Positions 43,798 to 51,680 of a stretch of DNA of 56,218 nt are shown one piece after another. Made by a program: the position numbers and the translations under genes. Source of the DNA: Erysipelothrix sp. (lineage in GTDB: Bacteria; Bacillota_I; Bacilli_A; Erysipelotrichales; Erysipelotrichaceae); contig JAAYHR010000013.1 in the NCBI GenBank assembly GCA_012735275.1, positions 1 through 56,218 on the forward strand. The letters are read 5' to 3'. The number at the start of each line of letters is the position of its first letter. Within the stretch, counting starts at the first letter, position 1. The notes beneath the pieces are model-generated. The model was not told where the DNA came from. It did not search any database and saw nothing but the letters and a program-made list of their open reading frames with translations.

Positions 43798-43838
43798 CTA
43801 TATTTTTACGTAATTCATTGATATACGTAAAAATATAG
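43798..43838. promoter_or_regulatory. 15-bp inverted-repeat operator at the polymerase promoter
   Basis: CTATATTTTTACGTA (43798-43812) and TACGTAAAAATATAG (43824-43838) are perfect arms 11 bases apart. The right arm fills the space between the -35 and -10 boxes of the polymerase promoter. It is the likely operator of the adjacent LexA-like repressor. Confidence 0.8.
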
Positions 43839-43846
43839 GCTATAAT
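43818..43846 (+). promoter_or_regulatory. Promoter of the Y-family polymerase gene
   Basis: TTGATA (43818-43823) and TATAAT (43841-43846) have a 17-base spacer occupied by one operator arm. Confidence 0.8.
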
Positions 43847-43865
43847 TAAGTTAGAGGAGGTAAAA

Positions 43866-45113
43866 ATGCTGGAAAAGAAAATATTGCACATTGATATTAA
43901 TCATTGTTATGCACAAATAATGGAAATGCTCTATCCTGAGTTAAAGAATGTTCCGATGGCAGTCGGTGGTAATGAAGAGCGTCGTAGTGGGATTATCTTA
44001 GCGCGCAACCTCCACGCGAAAAAGTTTGGAGTTAAGACCGCAGAAACTTTAAGAGAAGCCTTTGATAAATGTCCAAACTTAACAATTACGGCACCTGATT
44101 TTTCCTTATTTATCTACTATTCAGAAATGGTTAAAAATATCTACCGCGAATATACGAGTCACGTTGAATCATTTGGTATTGATGAAGCCTGGTTAGACAT
44201 TACCCATAGTCAAAAATTACATGGTGATGCCGAAGCTATCATGTATGAAATCGCTGATCGCGTTTTAAATGAAGTTGGCTTAACTGTATCCTGTGGTTTA
44301 TCTTATAATAAGATTTTTGCTAAATTAGGTAGTGACCTAGTTAAGCCATCAGGTCGGGTTGTTATTAGTAAGGAGAATTTTAAAGAAGTTGTTTGGCCAT
44401 TGAATGTTGAAGAATTACTTTACGTTGGCTTTAAAACCCAAGAGAAATTAAATGCTGTTAAGATTATGACAATTGGCGACTTAGCCAACAAAACGAAAGA
44501 ATATATGCAGGATTTATTAGGTAAGAATGGTGAGATGATCTGGTATTTCGCTAATGGTTTTGATCTTAGTCAAGTCATGGAGAATGGTTATAATGAACCT
44601 GTTAAGTCAATTGGTAATTCGATTACCACACCTGAAGATATTAAAAACCGGACCGACGCTAAAATTGTCTTTCAAGTCTTAGCTGAATCAGTTGCTTCTC
44701 GCTTAAGAGATGCGAAGCTTCAAGCCGGAGTAATTGCTATATCATTAAGGGATGTTGAGTTACGGACAATCAGTCGGCAAAGAAAGATTAAACAAAGAAC
44801 TGATATATCGAGTGAAATTATGGAAGTAGTCATATCATTGTTAGATGAACACTATCCATTTTTTTTACCACTAAGATCAATTGGGATTAAAGCCAGTGAT
44901 CTCAGTGATAATGCAGGAGTTTACCAATTAAACTTCTTTCAAGATGAAAGCATTCGTAAGCGTGATAAGGATTTAGATATTTGTATTGATGAGATTCGTG
45001 ATAAATATGGATTTGAAGTTATTAGAAAGTTATCCACCGATTTAAATAAGAATCTAACTGATTTCAATCCCAAGGGTGAACATGTAATTTATCCAGTAGC
45101 CTGGTTTAAATAA
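43866..45113 (+). CDS. Y-family DNA polymerase (UmuC/DinB-like)
   Basis: The 415-residue protein has the Y-family catalytic residues in HIDINHCYA (Asp10) and FGIDEAWLDIT (Asp106, Glu107), helix-hairpin-helix thumb and little-finger regions. It copies past damaged bases with low fidelity. The gene is divergent from a self-cleaving repressor and has a damage-type operator on its promoter. It resembles the UmuC/UvrX branch of Gram-positive bacteria more than housekeeping DinB. GAGGAGG precedes the ATG. A small conserved-looking gene overlaps its stop codon. Confidence 0.88.
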   Translation: MLEKKILHIDINHCYAQIMEMLYPELKNVPMAVGGNEERRSGIILARNLHAKKFGVKTAETLREAFDKCPNLTITAPDFSLFIYYSEMVKNIYREYTSHVESFGIDEAWLDITHSQKLHGDAEAIMYEIADRVLNEVGLTVSCGLSYNKIFAKLGSDLVKPSGRVVISKENFKEVVWPLNVEELLYVGFKTQEKLNAVKIMTIGDLANKTKEYMQDLLGKNGEMIWYFANGFDLSQVMENGYNEPVKSIGNSITTPEDIKNRTDAKIVFQVLAESVASRLRDAKLQAGVIAISLRDVELRTISRQRKIKQRTDISSEIMEVVISLLDEHYPFFLPLRSIGIKASDLSDNAGVYQLNFFQDESIRKRDKDLDICIDEIRDKYGFEVIRKLSTDLNKNLTDFNPKGEHVIYPVAWFK

Positions 45114-45373
45114 TGGATATCAAGAAGAATTCAACTTTATATAAGCGTTATGTCAATGTGATTGCGGAAGCTGATAAGTTAGGTAACTTAACGCCGATAT
45201 ATTTACGTTGGGAAGATAATCAATTATTCAAGATTGATAAAATTATAGAAATCCGCCAATCAGTCTCACGTGTTGGTGGTAATGGAATCTTATATCGTGT
45301 AAGAATTCAAAATCGAGAACGGCATTTATTTTATGAAATAAATCGTTGGTTTATTGAATCATATACTCCATAA
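45113..45373 (+). CDS. Small protein co-translated with the Y-family polymerase
   Basis: This 86-residue protein has no family I can name with confidence. It is basic, with a central IDKIIEIRQSVSRVGGNG and a final WFIESY. Its ATG overlaps the polymerase stop (TAATG), so the two are coupled. The position matches that of YolD-type accessory proteins beside UvrX-like polymerases, and a role in translesion synthesis is inferred from this alone. Confidence 0.7.
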   Translation: MDIKKNSTLYKRYVNVIAEADKLGNLTPIYLRWEDNQLFKIDKIIEIRQSVSRVGGNGILYRVRIQNRERHLFYEINRWFIESYTP

Positions 45374-45402
45374 GAAAGGCACATCATTGATGTGCCTTTC
45401 TT
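45372..45402 (+). terminator. Terminator after the polymerase operon (bidirectional)
   Basis: AAGAAAGGCACAT (45372-45384) pairs with ATGTGCCTTTCTT (45390-45402) around CATTG. Confidence 0.85.
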
Positions 45403-45406
45403 GCAT

Positions 45407-46384
45407 TTATCTTTCGTTATAGAAAATAGAAATAAATCCAGCAATTGCGCCAAATAAGATACCGGCAATTGGCCAAATAATCCATGACATTCCCCAATCA
45501 CCAGTAATAAATGAATAACCTAAATAAGCGATTGTAATTAATGGCCAGTAGAGTGATGCGATCATACCAGTGATACGTTCAGAATTTTTACTCTCTTTTG
45601 AATAATCACCTTTTTTAAATAGTTTAGAATAGATTGCTAAATCCATACCGCTTAAAATAATTAAGTGAACTCCAAGGGCTACCAGTGCTAATAAGAAAAC
45701 TGCTGAAATATTTTCTAGTAGGGGACTGGTCTTATCAAATGCGATACTTGGAATAACTGACATAATTATCGTTGTGATTCCTAAGATTAAAATTGAAATA
45801 GTTTTTGGTTGACTTTCCTTTTGTCGTTTTTCTAACACACTCTTAACTCCATATTGAAGATTGAAGTCTTGATTTTCTAAGTAATCGACCTCTTTCATTT
45901 TAAAGCCAGCAAAAATAAATAAGCCAACTGCTAAGGCGATAAGTAAGAGTAAGAAGATTGCTCCAATTGTTTCTGCAACATTGATCGACATATTGATTTT
46001 ATTCGCTTTAGCTAATTCTTCTAAAAGGATTAACATAATTGGCGAAATGATTACGATTGATACTCCCCATGCGATTTTATGGCTTGCTTCCTTAGTTACT
46101 TTAAAGACAGAGTCAACATCTTCGATTGAAAGATTAAGTGTATGTAAATCTTGGTCTTCTTGAATACTAATACCATCAAAGTCTTCTAATTCATCTTTTA
46201 ATAAAAAGTCGGTTGAAACACCAAAGATGATTGATAATTTTAATATCTTATCCATATCAGGAATTGATTGTGCACCTTCCCATTTTGAAACTGACTGGCG
46301 AGATACATTCACCGCTTGGGCAAGATCTTCTTGCGAGTAGCCAGCGCGCTTTCTAAGTAAAATAATTTTGTCTGCTAATATCAT
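45407..46384 (-). CDS. XRE HTH regulator with membrane domain
   Basis: The 325-residue protein has an N-terminal XRE helix-turn-helix (about 1-65, with EDLAQAVNVSRQSVSKWE), a linker, then four to six hydrophobic segments in the C-terminal two thirds. Such proteins are membrane-bound regulators that often sense envelope signals. AGGAGG precedes the ATG. It is divergent from a heterodimeric ABC exporter, and the shared intergenic region carries two inverted repeats, so it probably controls that exporter and itself. Confidence 0.82.
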   Translation of the reverse strand: MILADKIILLRKRAGYSQEDLAQAVNVSRQSVSKWEGAQSIPDMDKILKLSIIFGVSTDFLLKDELEDFDGISIQEDQDLHTLNLSIEDVDSVFKVTKEASHKIAWGVSIVIISPIMLILLEELAKANKINMSINVAETIGAIFLLLLIALAVGLFIFAGFKMKEVDYLENQDFNLQYGVKSVLEKRQKESQPKTISILILGITTIIMSVIPSIAFDKTSPLLENISAVFLLALVALGVHLIILSGMDLAIYSKLFKKGDYSKESKNSERITGMIASLYWPLITIAYLGYSFITGDWGMSWIIWPIAGILFGAIAGFISIFYNER

Positions 46385-46459
46385 AATAAAACCTCCTATT
46401 GATAAGATAATTATAAAATTTTATGTGGTTGCTTACTAGAAAGGATACCATTTAAAAGC

Positions 46460-46474
46460 GCAACCCCTAGTTGC
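46460..46474. promoter_or_regulatory. GCAAC-N5-GTTGC inverted repeat
   Basis: GCAAC (46460-46464) and GTTGC (46470-46474) form a short palindrome between the XRE regulator and the ABC exporter. A third GGTTGC lies at 46427-46432 near the regulator's promoter. They may be operator half-sites. Confidence 0.45.
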
Positions 46475-46496
46475 AAAGGCACATTTTATCGTTTTT

Positions 46497-46512
46497 TTAG
46501 GATAAATCCTAA
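46497..46512. promoter_or_regulatory. TTAGGAT-AA-ATCCTAA palindrome
   Basis: TTAGGATAAATCCTAA is a perfect 7-bp inverted repeat with a 2-base centre, about 55 bases ahead of the exporter -10 box. It is a candidate binding site, possibly for the divergent XRE regulator. Confidence 0.5.
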
Positions 46513-46561
46513 GAAATCGATAATAATATTTAAAATGTCAAAATATTTAAGTAAGGATATT

Positions 46562-46570
46562 TGTTATAAT
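46562..46570 (+). promoter_or_regulatory. Extended -10 promoter of the ABC exporter
   Basis: TGTTATAAT is an extended -10 box (TATAAT 46565-46570). It lies inside the track ORF, which shows that the exporter starts at 46595 and not 46535. Confidence 0.65.
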
Positions 46571-46594
46571 ACTAGTAATGAAAAGGGATGGAAA

Positions 46595-48283
46595 ATGAAA
46601 ATTTTTAATGGGTATAAATTCAGATCGATCATATCAATAGTCGCTAAATTCTTAGAAGCGGTATTTGAGTTAATGATTCCCTTATTTATGGGACGTTTAA
46701 TTGACGTGGGAATAAGTAATCAGGATATTAGTGTAATTTATACTAGTGTTTTTTGGATGGTTGTTTTAACTTTTGTTGGTTATGGCTTTGCACTAATTTG
46801 TCAGTATAATGCATCTGTCGTATCGCAAGCTGTTGGAGGACGATTACGTTCATCCTTATTTAAACACCAAGTTGCCTTATCAGTTTCTGATGTTGATAAC
46901 TTCTCGGCAACAACACTAACGAACCGCGTAATGATGGATACCGTATTTGTTCAAGATATGGTGGCACGCGTAATTAGACTTGGGGTTAGAGCGCCACTCT
47001 TAATAATTGGAACCCTTGGCGCCTTAATGTTAATTAATAAAGATTTAGCAATCATTTTATTAATTGCTGTTCCAATCTTCTCACTCGTAATTTCATTTTT
47101 TATGTATATGTCGATGCGTGCACATACGAAGGTTAATACGAATATTGATAAAATTTCAGGAACTATTTCTGATATTCTTTCGGGATCAAGAATTATTCGT
47201 GCCTTCTCAATGCAAAATAAAACTGATGCCGTATTTAAACAAGAAAATAGAGAACTAATGGATAGTCAGCATAAGGTTGGAATCTACTCGACATTAGCAA
47301 GCCCCTTCACTAGTCTTTTAATGAATTTACTTTTAATCTTATTAGTCTATGTTTCAGGTGTAAATATTAGTATTGGAACTATGACGCAAGGGCAAACCTT
47401 AGCCGTTATTAATTACTGTAGTCAGCTTTTACTAACGCTAATTGTTACAATGAACTTTATTATGTTATTAGCTCGTGGGATAACTTCATGGAAGCGAATC
47501 AATCAAGTATTAGCTGTAGCACCTGAAGATAGTAAGAATCATGATTTTAATGATGAAGACTTTAACTTAGAATTAAGAAACTTAACTTTTGCTTATCCCA
47601 ATGAGAAAAGGTTAGTTTTAGATAATATTAATTTTTCTTTAAAAAGTGGACAAGTGCTAGGTGTTATTGGTTTAACAGGGTCTGGTAAGAGTAGTTTGTT
47701 AAAGATTCTTCCACGCTTATTAATTGAATCAAGTGGTGAAGTTATCCTTAATGGTAATAATATTAATGATTACTCTAAGGAATCGATTCGTGATGTCATT
47801 GCTTATATCCCACAGAAGGCCCAATTTATTCGTGGAACACTAGCTGATAATGTTTCAATGAAAACTAAGATTGATAGTAAGGCAGCACTACTTGATGCTC
47901 AAGGTGAAGATATCCTTTCTAAAGGCTTAGACTTTTTAATTGAAGAGTCAGCGAAAAACCTATCTGGTGGTCAAAAGCAAAGAGTTAATATTGCTAGAGC
48001 CTTAGCTAAAAATCCTAAGCTTTTATTAATCGATGATTCCTTCTCAGCTTTAGATGCACTAACTAGTAAGAATCTGCAAAAGGTGCTTAAAGATAAGTAT
48101 GCTGACTTAGCCCAAATTATTGCTAGTCAAAGAACAGCATCGATTGCCCATGCTGATCAAATCATTGTCTTAGATAATGGTAAAATCAATGCGATTGGTA
48201 ATCATGAAAGTCTATTAGCTACTAATGAAATCTATCAAAGTATTTATCGCTTAGAAACGATGGGAGGTCAAAATAATGCGTAA
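46595..48283 (+). CDS. Heterodimeric ABC exporter, subunit A (degenerate site)
   Basis: The 562-residue half-transporter has six membrane segments and an ABC domain with Walker A GLTGSGKSS, signature LSGGQKQR and Walker B LLLIDDSFSALD. The catalytic Glu after Walker B is Asp and the switch His is Gln (ASQR), so this subunit's ATP site is degenerate. Subunit B has the matching changed signature. The layout is that of LmrCD/BmrCD multidrug exporters. ATG 46595 follows AAGGGATGG. It overlaps subunit B by 8 bases. Confidence 0.9.
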   Translation: MKIFNGYKFRSIISIVAKFLEAVFELMIPLFMGRLIDVGISNQDISVIYTSVFWMVVLTFVGYGFALICQYNASVVSQAVGGRLRSSLFKHQVALSVSDVDNFSATTLTNRVMMDTVFVQDMVARVIRLGVRAPLLIIGTLGALMLINKDLAIILLIAVPIFSLVISFFMYMSMRAHTKVNTNIDKISGTISDILSGSRIIRAFSMQNKTDAVFKQENRELMDSQHKVGIYSTLASPFTSLLMNLLLILLVYVSGVNISIGTMTQGQTLAVINYCSQLLLTLIVTMNFIMLLARGITSWKRINQVLAVAPEDSKNHDFNDEDFNLELRNLTFAYPNEKRLVLDNINFSLKSGQVLGVIGLTGSGKSSLLKILPRLLIESSGEVILNGNNINDYSKESIRDVIAYIPQKAQFIRGTLADNVSMKTKIDSKAALLDAQGEDILSKGLDFLIEESAKNLSGGQKQRVNIARALAKNPKLLLIDDSFSALDALTSKNLQKVLKDKYADLAQIIASQRTASIAHADQIIVLDNGKINAIGNHESLLATNEIYQSIYRLETMGGQNNA

Positions 48284-49967
48284 ACCTTCTAAACTTATAA
48301 TCTTGATCACAACAATATTATCCTTTATTGCTGCCTTTGCTCTTGTCGTTGTACCAATGTATATTGGTCAGGCTGTCGACTTAATGATTGGGGTAAACAA
48401 TGTTGATCTTACGCAAGTTAAAAGTATCTTAATTACTTGTCTTTGGTTTTACTTAGTATATTTTTTCTTAAACTGGTTAATTGCTTATATCTCAAATGAG
48501 TATGCGATTAAGTTTGTCTATGAAATTCGTAATAAGTTAGAGTTTAATTTAATGCGTAATCCGCTAGCTTATCTTGATACCAATTCACATGGTAAATTAT
48601 TGAACTTATTTACTATTGATGGTGAGTTATTAATTGATGGAATTTATCAAGGTTTAACCCAGTTATTAAATGGAGTCTTTGTCATTTTAATATCTTTATA
48701 CTTTATGCTACAGTTAAGTATTGGTATGACGATTCTAGTAATCTTGATGGTTCCAATTATGTACTATACTTCAAAAACATTAGCTAAAAAAAGTCAGAGG
48801 TTATTTCGCAAACAACAAGTACTAGCTGGCCAACTTAGTTCCCATGTCAAGGAAGCGATGGAAAATCATGAGTTAATTCTAAATGCGAACTATGCAAATC
48901 AATCAGCTAAAGATTTTGAAGTGATTCATGCAGAATATAATATTGTCGGTGAGAAGGTGCAGATTCTTGGTGCCTTAGTTAACCCAACGGTCCGGGTAAT
49001 TAATAATTTAAACTATGCATTACTTGGTTTACTTGGTGCTTATTATGCTTATAATTATGGATTATCTGTCGGATCATTAATGGCCTTTATCTCATACTCA
49101 ATCTTATTTACTAAACCATTTAATGAGTTTTCAGCAATCATCTCACAAATTGTCGCAGCTAAAGCTTCATATGAGCGGATGCAAGCAGCCCTTTCAGTTG
49201 AAGTTGATTTAGATCCTGGTAAAGAAGTAGCCATTAAAGAATCAAGTATTGTCTTTGAAGCTGTTAATTTCGAATATGTTAAAGATAAGCCAATTATTAA
49301 AGATTTAAATCTTACCATTCAGCCTTTGTCTAAAGTGGCGATTGTCGGTCCAACCGGTGCCGGTAAATCAACCTTGATAAATATCTTGATGCGCTATTAT
49401 GATATTAATTCAGGCAAGATCTTAATTGATGGTCATGATACGCAAACAATTACTAAGCAATCATTAAGAAGTGTTATGTCAATTGTGCTACAAGAACCAT
49501 GGCTTACTAAAGGTAGTATTGCCGATAATATTAAATATGGTAATCCCAAAGCTACTTATGAGGAAATGGTAACTGCTTCAAAACAAGCAGGTTGTTATGA
49601 CTTTATTATGCAACTTGATAAACAGTTTGATACGATTATTGATTCAGCATCAACGACAATGTCAACTGGTCAAAAACAGATGATTACTATTGCTCGGGCA
49701 ATAATTGTTAATTCACCAATTATTATCTTAGATGAAGCTACTAGTAATATTGATGTTGTCTCTGAATATAAGATTCAAAAAGCATTTGAAGAGTTGATGT
49801 CCAATAAAACATCTTTCTTTGTTGCGCATCACTTATCGACAGTTGTCGATGCTGATTTAATCTTAGTTATGAAAGATGGCTACTTAATTGAACAGGGTAG
49901 TCATAAAGAATTAATGGCTAATAAAGGATTCTATAAGCAATTATATGAATCGTCCAATGTGTTATAA
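48276..49967 (+). CDS. Heterodimeric ABC exporter, subunit B (canonical site)
   Basis: This 563-residue half-transporter has six membrane segments and an ABC domain with Walker A GPTGAGKST, Walker B IIILDEATSNID with the catalytic Glu, and the switch His in VAHHLST. Its signature reads MSTGQKQM rather than LSGGQ. With the canonical signature of subunit A it forms the active ATP site, and its altered signature pairs with A's degenerate Walker B. Drug or peptide export is likely; the substrate is unknown. Confidence 0.9.
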   Translation: MRKPSKLIILITTILSFIAAFALVVVPMYIGQAVDLMIGVNNVDLTQVKSILITCLWFYLVYFFLNWLIAYISNEYAIKFVYEIRNKLEFNLMRNPLAYLDTNSHGKLLNLFTIDGELLIDGIYQGLTQLLNGVFVILISLYFMLQLSIGMTILVILMVPIMYYTSKTLAKKSQRLFRKQQVLAGQLSSHVKEAMENHELILNANYANQSAKDFEVIHAEYNIVGEKVQILGALVNPTVRVINNLNYALLGLLGAYYAYNYGLSVGSLMAFISYSILFTKPFNEFSAIISQIVAAKASYERMQAALSVEVDLDPGKEVAIKESSIVFEAVNFEYVKDKPIIKDLNLTIQPLSKVAIVGPTGAGKSTLINILMRYYDINSGKILIDGHDTQTITKQSLRSVMSIVLQEPWLTKGSIADNIKYGNPKATYEEMVTASKQAGCYDFIMQLDKQFDTIIDSASTTMSTGQKQMITIARAIIVNSPIIILDEATSNIDVVSEYKIQKAFEELMSNKTSFFVAHHLSTVVDADLILVMKDGYLIEQGSHKELMANKGFYKQLYESSNVL

Positions 49968-49995
49968 TTATATTAAATAGACAAGGAGGAGTTAT

Positions 49996-50232
49996 ATGGG
50001 TTATTTATTTAGTGGTGGCATTATGACAATTCTCATGGTGATTATTGTTATGGTTATTCGTGTTGCTTTAGTAGTTTTAGTTATTTATGCAATAGTTAAA
50101 GCAATTGAGTATTTCAGATCCAATACTAATTCATCATATGATTCATCACTTGGAATTCTAAAGCGACGTTATGCTCTTGGTGAAATTACACTTGAAGAAT
50201 ATGAACGTATGAAAGAAGCCTTAAGATACTAA
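49996..50232 (+). CDS. Small membrane protein with SHOCT domain
   Basis: The 78-residue protein has one long N-terminal hydrophobic segment (about 9-38) and a C-terminal SHOCT motif, LKRRYALGEITLEEYERMKEAL, near 54-75. SHOCT domains are short oligomerisation modules of unknown role. AAGGAGG precedes the ATG. It lies 28 bases after the exporter and shares its terminator, so it is probably part of that operon. Confidence 0.82.
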   Translation: MGYLFSGGIMTILMVIIVMVIRVALVVLVIYAIVKAIEYFRSNTNSSYDSSLGILKRRYALGEITLEEYERMKEALRY

Positions 50233-50278
50233 AAAAGACTGACAATGGAAGTGTCCCATTACATTGTCAGTCTTTTTT
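50231..50278 (+). terminator. Terminator after the exporter operon
   Basis: AAAAAAGACTGACAATG (50231-50247) pairs perfectly with CATTGTCAGTCTTTTTT (50262-50278), a 17-bp stem. Confidence 0.9.
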
Positions 50279-50284
50279 ATTGGC

Positions 50285-50312
50285 AAAATAAAAACCCTCG
50301 TGATTGAGGGTT
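50285..50312 (-). terminator. Terminator after the DUF2721 gene
   Basis: On the minus strand AACCCTC pairs with GAGGGTT around AATCAC, followed by TTTATTTT. It overlaps the stop codon. Confidence 0.82.
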
Positions 50313-50745
50313 AATCTTGTAGATGATACAATTGAATCTTTAAGGCGTCAATTGAGATTGCTAATTCTCTAATTAAGTAAACAAGCGAAACTATTAATAG
50401 TATGATTGATATTACAAAGGCAAAGAATGCAAAACTAGTAGCTTCATTTCCAGTTGTAGCAAACTGAGTATGTGACGCAAGTAGCGAAAACAAGGTTGAG
50501 ATTGCAGCTGAGATAAAACTTAGTGCTCCAGTTAATTGCATTTTTCTAATAATGTCCATGCGATATTGGAGATTCTCGATCTGATCAATATTCTCTTGCT
50601 TAGGATCTAACTTGTGACTTTTATAAAGTTCACGGATTAAATCAGCTAGTACCACAAACCTATTTGTGTAGGCAAGCATTAGTAATGAGATAGCTGGGAA
50701 AACTAGTAATGATGTTGATAGTTCAAATTCAAATATAAATTCCAT
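50311..50745 (-). CDS. DUF2721-family membrane protein
   Basis: Only the last 144 residues of the 307-residue track ORF belong to this gene. ATG 50745 follows AAGGGGG by six bases. The protein has an N-terminal membrane segment, a charged loop with RMDIIRKMQLTGALSF, and two further membrane segments, as in DUF2721. The activity is unknown. The preceding in-frame 163 codons are the tail of a broken ABC-F gene whose stop codon has been lost, so the long ORF is a false fusion. Confidence 0.82.
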   Translation of the reverse strand: MEFIFEFELSTSLLVFPAISLLMLAYTNRFVVLADLIRELYKSHKLDPKQENIDQIENLQYRMDIIRKMQLTGALSFISAAISTLFSLLASHTQFATTGNEATSFAFFAFVISIILLIVSLVYLIRELAISIDALKIQLYHLQD

Positions 50746-51441
50746 ATTATCCCCCTTTTCTAATTTCATTATAACTAAGATAGAGAGGCTTGTATAGACT
50801 TGATAAACTTGTTTTGCTAATTGTTTTAAACCATCCTTAGATAATTGATAGACTTTATCAAAGACAGTGTGAAAAAGATCACGGTTATGGGTTATGACAA
50901 TAATTGCTCCTTGATAAGCTTGCAACTGATTAATCAGGGTATCAAGTGATAAGGGTGAGATATTTCGACTTGGCTCATCGAGTATTAATAATTGGGTCTC
51001 TCTTAATGACATAAGTGCAAAGTACACTTTGGCTTTTTGTCCACCTGATAAATCTTTGAAGGGTGATTGCATTTCTTCAACCTTAAAATTGAGTGAGCCA
51101 AGATGAGTCATAGCTTTACTTATATCGGCCTTATTTCTAGAACTTGCTAATAACTCAACCGGACTTTGATTAATATCTAAGACCTCAGCATAAGTTTGTG
51201 GCATATAGGCATAGTCAACAAGACTTGCAGCCATGATTTCTTTAACCAGTCTAATTTTTCCTACGCCATTATCACCGATAATCCCAAACTTCTCGGGTCC
51301 AATAATATCTAGTTGAATGGAGTCAGTTAAAACTTTATCTGCGATTATTAACTTGTCTAAGTTTAATCTGAGGATTTCTTTACTAGCAGGGGTATCGATA
51401 TGATTTAAGATAAACTCTGCTGCTGCTTCACCTTCTGGATT
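50746..51441 (-). pseudogene. 3' remnant of an ABC-F ATPase gene
   Basis: Reading on the minus strand, the frame is open from the TAG at 51442-51444 into the DUF2721 gene. It gives EGEAAAEFILNHID, a degenerate P-loop GDNGVGKIRL (KI for KST), then DLSGGQKAKVYFAL and LLILDEPSRN, the second ABC domain of an ABC-F (ribosome-protection or translation-factor) protein. The first ABC domain, start codon and promoter are missing. The changed Walker A also argues against function. Confidence 0.8.
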
Positions 51442-51583
51442 CTATAATGTAAAGGGTAGTAATACGGTCAGTCATTTTGATTTACTCTTTAAGATCACTT
51501 CTCATAACTATGGTAATAGTTCCTTGTCAATAGTTAATGATAGCCAAGGTAATTTACTTATTGATTTAATTTCAATTGATTAA
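51437..51583 (+). pseudogene. 3' remnant of an unrecognised gene
   Basis: On the plus strand a frame reads FYNVKGSNTVSHFDLLFKI and on to SQGNLLIDLISID before TAA at 51581-51583. It has no start codon or ribosome binding site and looks like the last 45 or so residues of a beta-rich protein. Its 5' end meets the 5' end of the ABC-F remnant, which points to a deletion between two divergent genes. Confidence 0.5.
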
Positions 51584-51592
51584 AATAAACAG

Positions 51593-51674
51593 AACCTCCA
51601 CTAATTATATTAAATTTGAGCAATAGACTTGATATTGTTTCGAATTAGTAATAATATATCTTTAGTAGGAGGTT
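51593..51674. repeat. Imperfect inverted repeat flanking the mhq promoter
   Basis: AACCTCCACTAA (51593-51604) is the near-complement of TTTAGTAGGAGGTT (51661-51674), which holds the ribosome binding site of the next gene. The match extends weakly into the AT-rich flanks. The left arm lies before the predicted transcription start, so sequestration of the ribosome binding site would need an upstream transcript. Confidence 0.45.
51629..51657 (+). promoter_or_regulatory. Promoter of the mhq-like operon
   Basis: TTGATA (51629-51634) and TAATAT (51652-51657) have a 17-base spacer. The spacer holds TTTCGAATTAG, whose TCGAATT core recalls the MhqR operator ATCTCGAATTCGAGAT, but the palindrome is incomplete. 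Confidence 0.55.
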
Positions 51675-51680
51675 TTGTTA

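Noticed and set aside
50311-51234. 307-residue protein joining an ABC domain to DUF2721 as a real fusion
   Set aside because: A strong ribosome binding site and ATG lie at the DUF2721 start, and the ABC part has a damaged P-loop and no start of its own. It is better read as a pseudogene tail in frame with a separate gene.
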